A stretch of 64,000 nucleotides of DNA from positions 248,001 through 312,000 of the forward strand of contig JADJXA010000004.1 of the NCBI GenBank assembly GCA_016716065.1. Direction: 5' to 3'. How positions within the stretch are numbered: the stretch's first letter is position 1; every line of letters begins with the position of its first letter. Position numbers and translations under genes: made by a program. This stretch comes from Candidatus Leptovillus gracilis. Its GTDB lineage: Bacteria; Chloroflexota; Anaerolineae; Promineifilales; Promineifilaceae. Below are positions 8,937 to 15,781 of the stretch, piece by piece. The notes under the pieces were generated by a model. It ran no database searches. It was not told the origin of the DNA and was given only the letters and a program-made list of their open reading frames with translations.

Positions 8937-10469
8937 ATGCGCCGCAAACCCTCCCCCACCGCCATCCTCGCCGTCGTCGCCTTTGGCGTCTTTGTGGCCG
9001 CCGATGATCTGACGGTGGTCTCCACCATGCTGCGGCAGATCGTATTCGACCTGGGAATCCCACTGCCGGCCGGGCTGGACCAGGCCGCTTGGATTGTCAA
9101 CGCCTACCTCATCGCCTATGTCGTCGTGATGCCTTTTGTAGGGCGGCTGAGCGACATTGTGGGGCGGCGGGTGGTGTATGTCGGCGCGCTGGCCTTGTTT
9201 CTGGTCGGTTCGATTTGGGTCCCGTTGGCGGGCAGTTTTAACAGCTTTTTGGCGGGGCGGGTGTTAACGGCCGTTGGCGGCGGCGCCATGGTCCCGGTGG
9301 CTATGGCCGTAATCGGTGATGTATATCGGCAGGAAAAGCGCGCCGCGGCGTTAGGGACATTGGGCGCCATAGACACGGCCGGTTGGGTGTGGGGGCCGCT
9401 GTACGGCGCGCTGCTCATCCGCTATTTGAGCTGGCAGTGGCAGTTTTACCTGAACATCCCCCTGGCGCTGTTGGGTATGGCCGCCGCCTGGTGGGCGCTG
9501 GCCGACTTGCCCCGCCCGGTGCGCCAAGAGCGCATGGATTGGTGGGGCGTCGTCACCCTCTCCATCGCCCTGCTCAGCCTGAACCTGGGCCTGCTCAACA
9601 GCGGCGACGTGGGCAGCGCCGGTGGTTTCGCCAGTCTGAACGCCAATCCGCCGACCCCCACCTGGCCCTACTTCCTGGTCGCCGCCCTCAGCTTTGCCCT
9701 CTTTCTCTTCAGCGAAACGCACCTCTCTCCCGCTCTCCCCCGCTCCCCCTCTCCCCTTCTTCCCCTCTCCCTTTTCCGTCGCCGCAATTTCAGTCCGGCT
9801 GTCGGCATCAACTTCCTCATCGGCAGTGTGCTGATCATTGTTATGGTCAATGTGCCGCTGATCATCAACGTGCTGGCGATAGACGTGGCCGAAGCGGCCC
9901 TGATCAGCGGGGGGCTGCTCAGCGGCATGACGTTGGCGATGGCCCTGCTGGCCTACGTGGGCGGCCGTCTGACTGAACGCTGGAGCTATCGGCCGGTGAC
10001 ATTGGCCGGCTTGGTATTGTGCGCCGTGGCTTTTGCGTTGATGGGCAGCAGTTGGCAGGCAACGGCCGTTGGCGTCCACACCCCATACGGGCAAATGGCC
10101 TGGCAGTTGGTCATTTTGGGCATGGGGTTTGGGCTAGTGATCGCGCCGGTGGGCACGGCCGTCATCAACGCCGCCCCACCCGACCAGCGCGGCATCGCCT
10201 CCAGTTTGGTCATTGTGATGCGGCTCATGGGCATGAGCGTGGGTCTGTCCGCCCTGACAGCCTGGGGCCTGCGCCGCTTCGACGTGCTGCGCCGCCAGAT
10301 CACCCTGCCCGACCTGCCGCTGACCGACCCCGGCTACCAGCAAGCCATCGTGGATGGCCTCACCCAAGTCACCGTCGCTGTCCTGGCCGAGACGTTTCTT
10401 GTTTCCGCGCTCCTCATCACCCTGGCCTGGCTCATTGCCCTCACTCTCAAACCAGAGACCGAAAACTAA
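8937..10469 (+). CDS. MFS drug/proton antiporter, DHA2-like (14 helices)
   Basis: Predicted inner-membrane efflux transporter of 510 residues, the DHA2 length. Motif A (VGRLSDIVGRRVVYVG) follows helix 2. The antiporter-type motif region is recognisable at GTLGAIDTAGWVWGP. The ATG at 8937 is used with no strong upstream site. An unusual insert near residues 262-283 (LSPALPRSPSPLLPLS) is encoded by a C/T-only stretch (about 9721-9775) that resembles intergenic low-complexity repeats. The stop codon lies 6 bp from an inserted MITE. The substrate is unknown. Confidence 0.88.
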   Translation: MRRKPSPTAILAVVAFGVFVAADDLTVVSTMLRQIVFDLGIPLPAGLDQAAWIVNAYLIAYVVVMPFVGRLSDIVGRRVVYVGALALFLVGSIWVPLAGSFNSFLAGRVLTAVGGGAMVPVAMAVIGDVYRQEKRAAALGTLGAIDTAGWVWGPLYGALLIRYLSWQWQFYLNIPLALLGMAAAWWALADLPRPVRQERMDWWGVVTLSIALLSLNLGLLNSGDVGSAGGFASLNANPPTPTWPYFLVAALSFALFLFSETHLSPALPRSPSPLLPLSLFRRRNFSPAVGINFLIGSVLIIVMVNVPLIINVLAIDVAEAALISGGLLSGMTLAMALLAYVGGRLTERWSYRPVTLAGLVLCAVAFALMGSSWQATAVGVHTPYGQMAWQLVILGMGFGLVIAPVGTAVINAAPPDQRGIASSLVIVMRLMGMSVGLSALTAWGLRRFDVLRRQITLPDLPLTDPGYQQAIVDGLTQVTVAVLAETFLVSALLITLAWLIALTLKPETEN

Positions 10470-10475
10470 AGATTC

Positions 10476-10643
10476 TGTAATGATCAAGCGTTAGTAGAAT
10501 CGTTGTCATTCTGACGAGTCTTCGAGGAAGAATCCCTTTCCCGTCAACCGATAGGGATTCTTCGCTCCGCAGACTCTGCTCAGAATGACAATGCGAGGCG
10601 ATGTCCTTAACTTGATGAGTTTGACTAACCTATGACCATTACA
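10476..10643. mobile_element. MITE-like palindromic element, TGTAATGGTCA family, copy 2
   Basis: A 168-bp element. Its ends TGTAATGATCA (10476-10486) and TGACCATTACA (10633-10643) are inverted with one mismatch and match copy 1. The inner palindrome TTGTCATTCTGA/TCAGAATGACAA is at 10503-10591. Direct repeats GAAAACTAAAGATT (10461-10474) and GAAAACTAAACATT (10644-10657) flank it; the left one includes the MFS stop codon. This shows insertion immediately behind that gene. Confidence 0.7.
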
Positions 10644-10676
10644 GAAAACTAAACATTAAGGCCCTATCTGCAAAAT

Positions 10677-10706
10677 TTGACACACCTGTGCCTGCCCCAC
10701 TACAAT
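10677..10706 (+). promoter_or_regulatory. Sigma70-type promoter of the Uma2 gene
   Basis: A perfect TTGACA (10677-10682), an 18-bp spacer and TACAAT (10701-10706) lie 33 bp before the ATG at 10740. Confidence 0.65.
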
Positions 10707-10739
10707 GCAGGACAGGCAAACGCCGGGAGGTAAAGACGC

Positions 10740-11300
10740 ATGTTGGCGGAAAAAAGCAAAAAACGCACCATGACGGCCGAACAACTGGCCCAACTTTCGC
10801 CCGAAGCCAGTCGCGGCGAACTCATTGAGGGGGAATTTGTTGCCATGTCACCAGCAGGACAGATGCACGGAGAAATTGCAGCCACAATTTTGATCATGCT
10901 TGGGCAGTTTACCCGCCGACAAAAACTCGGCAGGGTGTACGCTGCCGAAACTGGCTTCGTCCTCAAGCGCCAGCCAGACACCGTGCGCGCGCCAGACGTG
11001 GCCTTTGTGCGGGCAGAGCGGTTGAGCGCGGCGACGCCGCCCACCGGCTTTTTTGATGGGCCGCCAGACCTGGCGGTGGAAGTTGTGTCGCCCAGCGAAA
11101 CGCTGGCGGAAATTGAGGGCAAATTGCTGGACTACCTGGAAAACGGCGTGCAGGTTGTGTGGATTGTCTACCCCACCACGCGCACCATCACCATCTATCA
11201 TTCCCTTACGGCCGTGCGCACCCTGACCATCAACGACAATCTGGACTGCGAAAAACTTCTGCCCGGCTTTTCCGTCCCCGTCCAAGAGATATTTGCCTGA
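10740..11300 (+). CDS. Uma2-family (DUF820) restriction-endonuclease-fold protein
   Basis: 186 residues with the PD-(D/E)XK-like core of Uma2 proteins: MTAEQLAQL and RGELIEGEFVAMSP at the N-terminus, APDVAFV (acidic residue), PDLAVEVVSPSE (acidic residue) and EGKLLDYLENGVQVVWIVYP (Lys plus terminal strand). Uma2 genes are expanded in cyanobacteria and Chloroflexota, and their role is not established. It has its own promoter and is convergent with aspS across a terminator. Confidence 0.9.
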   Translation: MLAEKSKKRTMTAEQLAQLSPEASRGELIEGEFVAMSPAGQMHGEIAATILIMLGQFTRRQKLGRVYAAETGFVLKRQPDTVRAPDVAFVRAERLSAATPPTGFFDGPPDLAVEVVSPSETLAEIEGKLLDYLENGVQVVWIVYPTTRTITIYHSLTAVRTLTINDNLDCEKLLPGFSVPVQEIFA

Positions 11301-11334
11301 TCCGCCTGACTTTTCGCCTGAAAACAGGACCAAA

Positions 11335-11367
11335 AAAGGCCCGGCAGATTATGTTTGCCGGGCCTTT
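11335..11367. terminator. Bidirectional terminator between the Uma2 gene and aspS
   Basis: The stem AAAGGCCCGGCA / TGCCGGGCCTTT, with a short loop, is flanked by A- and T-rich ends. It lies between two convergent genes. A CTCGCT hexamer repeat follows at 11371-11390. Confidence 0.8.
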
Positions 11368-11388
11368 CCTCTCGCTCTCGCTCTCGCT

Positions 11389-13173
11389 CTAGCCCTTCGG
11401 TTTGTCCCGCAGCGCCAGGGCAATTTGCAGCTCGTCTAGCTGTTTTTGCGCCACTGTCGAAGGCGTGTCCGACATCAGGTCGGTGGCCTGGGCGGTTTTG
11501 GGGAAGGCCATCACTTCGCGGATGTTGGGTTCGCCGGCCATCAGGGCTACCAGGCGGTCTATGCCAGGGGCGATGCCGCCGTGGGGCGGCGCGCCATACT
11601 CAAACGCTTCCAGCATGTGGCCGAACTGGTCCATCGCTTCCTCAAAGGAGAAACCGATGAGTTCCATGATTTTGCGTTGTAACGGCCGTTCATGGATTCT
11701 AATACTTCCGCCAGCCACTTCAAAGCCATTACACACCAGGTCATACTGCTCGCTCAACACCGCGCCAGGGTTTGTATCCAACAGCGGAATCTGTTCTCGT
11801 TTGGGCGCAGTGAACATGTGGTGGCTGGGCGCGTAATGCCCATCCTCCAGATGCTCCTCAAAGAGCGGAAAATCAATCACCCAACAAAAAGCCAGGGTAT
11901 TGCTGTTCTTCAGGCCCAGGCGCGTGCCCAACTCGTCGCGCAGCGCGCCTAACACACTGTAAACCACATACTTCTGGTCGCTGGCAAACAGCAGCAAGTC
12001 GCCCGGTTGGGCGTTCAGCCGCTCCGTCAGGGCGACCAGTTGGTCTACGGTGAAGAACTTGGTGATAAAGCCCTTCATCTCGCCGCTGTCCGGGTCCAGG
12101 GCCATCGTCGCCAGCCCCTTCGCGCCGTTGGCTTTGGCGATCTCTTCTAATTCGCCAATGTCTTTGCGGCTGTAGCTGCCCGCGCCCGGCACGCAAATCG
12201 CCTTCACCGGATGACCGGCGGCCACATTTTCGGCGAAGACCTTGAAGGCGCTGGCCCCGGCAATGTCGGACACGTCTACCAGTTCCAGGCCATAGCGAAT
12301 GTCTGGGCGGTCTGTGCCGAAGCGTTCCATCGCCTCGCAGTGGCTGAGGCGCGGGAAAACGTCGTGGGCTAGGGGAACCAGGCTGGTGTGTTTGACCATG
12401 CCCACCATCAGCCCTTCGATCAGGTCCAAGATGTCGTCGCGCTCCACAAAGCTCATTTCCATGTCTAACTGGGTGAACTCCGGCTGGCGGTCGGCGCGCA
12501 GGTCTTCATCGCGGAAACAGCGGGCGATCTGGAAATAGCGCTCGTAGCCGGCGACCATGAGGAGCTGCTTAAGCTGCTGCGGGCTTTGCGGCAGGGCGTA
12601 AAATTTGCCGGGATGCACGCGGCTGGGAACCAGATAGTCGCGCGCTCCCTCCGGCGTGGATTTGAACAGGATAGGGGTTTCAATCTCAATGAAGCCACGT
12701 TCGTCCAGATAATCGCGGATGAACTTGACGGCGCGGTGGCGGATCATCAGGTTGCGCTGCATTTTTTCGCGGCGCAAATCGAGGTAGCGGAATTTCAGGC
12801 GCAGGGTTTCGTCTACCACTTCGTCGCGGTCAATGAGGAAGGGGGGCGTTTTGGCCGGATTGAGGATGGTCACGCTGTCGGCCAGCACTTCGATGTCGCC
12901 GGTGACGAGGCCGGGGTTTTCCAGCCCGGCCGGCCGGTGGGAGACTTCGCCGGTAATTTGCAGCACGTATTCGCCGCGTACCTGTTCGGCCACGTTGAAG
13001 GCTTCCTGGGAACGGCCGGAATTGACAACGACCTGCGTTTTGCCGTCGCGGTCGCGCAAGTCAATAAAAATAACGCCGCCCATGTCGCGGCGGCGGTTAA
13101 CCCAACCGGCCAGGGTAACGGTTTGTCCAATTTGTTCGGCGCGTAGTTCGCCACATGAATGTGTTTTGAGCAT
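11389..13173 (-). CDS. aspS: Aspartyl-tRNA synthetase
   Basis: Class II aminoacyl-tRNA synthetase that charges tRNA(Asp). The 594 residues match the bacterial type. Order: N-terminal OB-fold anticodon domain (GWVNRRRDMGGVIFIDLRD), motif 2 region with FRDEDLRADRQPEFTQLD, the bacterial GAD insertion in the middle, and motif 3 at GIAPGIDRLVALM near the end. I choose ATG 13173 because GAGGAAGGAAATT directly precedes it; an in-frame GTG at 13188 overlaps that site. Whether it also charges tRNA(Asn) cannot be read here. Confidence 0.96.
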   Translation of the reverse strand: MLKTHSCGELRAEQIGQTVTLAGWVNRRRDMGGVIFIDLRDRDGKTQVVVNSGRSQEAFNVAEQVRGEYVLQITGEVSHRPAGLENPGLVTGDIEVLADSVTILNPAKTPPFLIDRDEVVDETLRLKFRYLDLRREKMQRNLMIRHRAVKFIRDYLDERGFIEIETPILFKSTPEGARDYLVPSRVHPGKFYALPQSPQQLKQLLMVAGYERYFQIARCFRDEDLRADRQPEFTQLDMEMSFVERDDILDLIEGLMVGMVKHTSLVPLAHDVFPRLSHCEAMERFGTDRPDIRYGLELVDVSDIAGASAFKVFAENVAAGHPVKAICVPGAGSYSRKDIGELEEIAKANGAKGLATMALDPDSGEMKGFITKFFTVDQLVALTERLNAQPGDLLLFASDQKYVVYSVLGALRDELGTRLGLKNSNTLAFCWVIDFPLFEEHLEDGHYAPSHHMFTAPKREQIPLLDTNPGAVLSEQYDLVCNGFEVAGGSIRIHERPLQRKIMELIGFSFEEAMDQFGHMLEAFEYGAPPHGGIAPGIDRLVALMAGEPNIREVMAFPKTAQATDLMSDTPSTVAQKQLDELQIALALRDKPKG

Positions 13174-13301
13174 AATTTCCTTCCTCACGAATCAGGGCGC
13201 AATTCATCGCGCCCTGTTAAAGTCAGCGCATTTTATCATGCGCCTCAGGTGGTAACAAGCGATTCGCCCGGCGCCCGGTTTCCGTTTGTTCGGCGCCTGG
13301 C

Positions 13302-13307
13302 GTATAA
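13302..13307 (+). promoter_or_regulatory. -10 element for leaderless expression of glycosidase 1
   Basis: A perfect TATAAT is only 8 nt before the ATG at 13316. A weak TTTCCG lies 17 bp further upstream. There is no ribosome-binding site between them, which suggests a transcript starting at or next to the start codon. Confidence 0.45.
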
Positions 13308-13315
13308 TCTGCCCT

Positions 13316-14968
13316 ATGTGCAAATTCATCTCTTTGTTCAGCCTGTTATGTGGATTAATTGTGTTGGTGGCTTGTGGTGGCGCGCCGGAGGTTACGGCCG
13401 TTCCCAACCCCGCCAGCGCCGCCCCAACCAGCCAACCCACCAGCCCGCCAGAAACGGCCGTGCCCACGCCCCTGCCACCCCCACCCGTCGCTGACGGCCT
13501 GACCATCGAACTAACCGACGATTTCCATCCCTTCGACGCCCGCCTGCTGGGGAGCAATCTGCCGGCCTGGCTGGGAACCGGGCGCGTCGAAGACCCCGCT
13601 TTTATCAACCGTACCATCGCCTCTGGCGTCAGCCTGATGCGCATTCCCGGCGGCAGTTGGAGCAATTATTACGATTGGGCCGCCTGCGAGATAGACAACC
13701 TATGCCCCTGGGACTGGGGTGTTTTGCGGCCCACCGACTTCATCAACTTTGTCCGAGCGGCGGGCGTCCCGGCGATGTATATTGTGAATCCTAACGGCAC
13801 GCCGCAAGAAGCGGCGGCGCTGGTGGCTTTTTTTAACGGCGCAGCCGACGATGAGACGGTGATTGGTCCCGATGTGCGCGGCCGTGATTGGGGCACGGTG
13901 GGGCAGTGGGCACAGCTCCGCCGCGACAACGGCAACCCGGAGCCGCTGTCCATCACCTATTGGGAGTTTGGCAACGAAGTGTACGGCGGGAAAGAGGGCA
14001 CAGAGTGTCTGTCCTGGGGCTGGGAAGATGTATGGACTTGTGACGGCCGTGAATACATCCAGGGCCTCGGCAGCGGCGCCGAGCGGCAGGCTGGTTTCCT
14101 GGAATTCCGCGAAGCGATGCGCGCCGTGGACCGCTCCATCAAAGTGGGCGCGGTGGGCGTGCCGGTGCAGAGCGATTGGAGCAATTGGGGCAATGAGGTC
14201 ATCGAAGAGGCCGGCGCGGTGATGGACTTTTACATCATCCACCAATACGCCTATTTTGAGCCGCCGCGCAGTTATGAGGCGGCTCTGGCCCAACCCCAGG
14301 CGGTCTGGCAGCCGATGATGGCCGACGTGCAGCGGGCGTTTGACCGGTATGCCAACGGCCGTCGCCTGCCTATCGCCGTCACCGAATACAATTTGTTCTC
14401 GGTTCAAGACCAGGATAACGCGCAGTGGATGACCCGCGCCGTCAACATGTTGTTTATGGCCGATACCATCGGCCAGATGGCGACGCATGGGTTTAGCCTG
14501 GCGAACCAGTGGGATTTAGCCAACGGGCAGGCGGGCAATGGCACAGATTACGGGCTGATGAATGTAGACACCCTGGCGCGGTCGCCGCAGTATTATGTCT
14601 TTCCGCTGTGGGCGCGGTTTGGTTCGCGGCTGCTGCCCGTCAATTCTTCCTTCGCGGCTGATACGACGTTGAGCGCCTATGGTGGGCTGATGGGTGACGG
14701 CCGTTTCTCCCTGCTGGTCATCAACAAAACCGGCGAACCGATCACCACCGATGTCGCCGTCAACGGCGGCCCGCCAGCCTTTCGCAGCGGATTGGCCGAC
14801 GTAGCCGTCGCCCCGGCGCTGGACAGCCAGATTGTGACATTTAACGGCGTCAGCGATCCCGCCGATGACCTGTCCGACGCGCCCTCTACCCCCTTGGCCG
14901 AATTGAGCAACCCGTTTAGCTATACCTTCCCTCCTTATTCCATTACCCTGCTGCGGCTGGAGCCATAA
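13316..14968 (+). CDS. Lipoprotein glycoside hydrolase, clan GH-A (arabinofuranosidase-like)
   Basis: 550 residues. A lipoprotein signal (lipobox LVAC near residue 20) and a Pro/Thr/Ala linker precede a TIM-barrel-type catalytic domain from about residue 60. The acid/base Glu is E221 in YWEFGNEVYGG and the nucleophile candidate is E357 in AVTEYNLFS, as in clan A enzymes of the GH51/GH39 type. The C-terminal part is a beta-sandwich. Predicted to be lipid-anchored outside the cytoplasmic membrane and to act on a plant or surface polysaccharide. The ATG at 13316 places the signal peptide correctly. It is a close paralogue of the next gene and lacks that gene's Calx-beta domains. The exact GH family is inferred. 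Confidence 0.72.
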   Translation: MCKFISLFSLLCGLIVLVACGGAPEVTAVPNPASAAPTSQPTSPPETAVPTPLPPPPVADGLTIELTDDFHPFDARLLGSNLPAWLGTGRVEDPAFINRTIASGVSLMRIPGGSWSNYYDWAACEIDNLCPWDWGVLRPTDFINFVRAAGVPAMYIVNPNGTPQEAAALVAFFNGAADDETVIGPDVRGRDWGTVGQWAQLRRDNGNPEPLSITYWEFGNEVYGGKEGTECLSWGWEDVWTCDGREYIQGLGSGAERQAGFLEFREAMRAVDRSIKVGAVGVPVQSDWSNWGNEVIEEAGAVMDFYIIHQYAYFEPPRSYEAALAQPQAVWQPMMADVQRAFDRYANGRRLPIAVTEYNLFSVQDQDNAQWMTRAVNMLFMADTIGQMATHGFSLANQWDLANGQAGNGTDYGLMNVDTLARSPQYYVFPLWARFGSRLLPVNSSFAADTTLSAYGGLMGDGRFSLLVINKTGEPITTDVAVNGGPPAFRSGLADVAVAPALDSQIVTFNGVSDPADDLSDAPSTPLAELSNPFSYTFPPYSITLLRLEP

Positions 14969-14987
14969 CCAGCCCGATGAGTACCTT

Positions 14988-15302
14988 ACGAGCCAACTTG
15001 TTTGCGCAGCGAACAAGAGTATTGTCAAAGATTACGCAGATCTTTATCTTCAATCTGTGAAATCTGGGCATGGTTCATCAAGCAAGACATCTTCTTTACA
15101 AATTTGCGCTGCGTTGTCATGCTGAGCGGAGTCTTCGGAGCGAAGCATCCCGCTCCCGCCAGAGGAGGGGGATGCTTCGGGGGACCTCAGCATGACGCGC
15201 TTTCTTGCCAAATTTGTAAAGCACAATATCGCCTGGAATGAACCATGCCGAAATCTGCGTAATCTTTGACAACCCTTCTTGGTTCTGGCTTGTCCAGGTT
15301 AG
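14988..15302. repeat. Palindromic intergenic repeat B, copy 1 (interrupted)
   Basis: The left half (to 15066) contains GTCAAAGATTACGCAGAT and CAATCTGTGAAATCTG. The right half (15250-15302) contains AAATCTGCGTAATCTTTGAC and GGTTCTGGCTTGTCCAGG. The two halves are inverted relative to each other and match the uninterrupted copy at 38652-38798. A 183-bp element is inserted between them. Confidence 0.65.
15067..15249. mobile_element. MITE with 12-bp terminal inverted repeats and 8-bp target duplication
   Basis: A 183-bp element begins GGCATGGTTCAT and ends ATGAACCATGCC. It is flanked by the 8-bp direct repeat GAAATCTG (15059-15066 and 15250-15257), which is single in the empty homologous site at 38652-38798. 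It contains secondary arms CTTTACAAATTTG/CAAATTTGTAAAG (15094-15106, 15209-15221) and an inner palindrome GTCATGCTGAG/CTCAGCATGAC (15116-15196). It has no coding capacity. Confidence 0.8.
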
Positions 15303-15781
15303 AAACGAGATTTAAATAATTTTTACACGTTTAGATTGTAACATTCCAATAAATTGGGGGAGCCTACGAGAGCCGCCACGGTCGTCTTTAGCCCCGTTTA
15401 CGGAGCGTCGTTTTTTAGCCTGGGGCTTTAGCTCCAGGCGCAGCGGACCACCGGCGACGACCAGCGCTAAAGCGCCGGTCTATAAAACAACGCCGGGTAA
15501 ACCCGGCTTTCACTTCTATGCTACCGATGACCCCAAGATATTGAGAAGATACTTTAGACTGGACAAATCTTCCTCATCTCTGTTTAAGATTACCGTAGGC
15601 CAATAGTCCTATTGGCGCTGGGTAGGCTGATTCTTCTGCTAGAATACCGGCTGTTGTGACTTAGACTCACTGCGCCACACGGCCGTCTTGTTCTCATCAC
15701 TCCCCTCGCCTTTCTCCGAACCTCAGGCCGAATCCCCACCGAGCCACGCCCTTAATTTAGCCAGACTATGGAGGTATACCC
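15303..15781. other. Intergenic region with hairpins, no gene seen
   Basis: No credible gene. Small hairpins are visible: GCCTGG/CCAGGC at 15418-15439 and GCCGGGT/ACCCGGC at 15492-15507. The stretch GCTAAAGCGCCGG near 15465 looks like a dispersed repeat unit. The last 20 bases hold GGAGG, the ribosome-binding site of glycosidase 2. I see no clear promoter. Confidence 0.5.
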
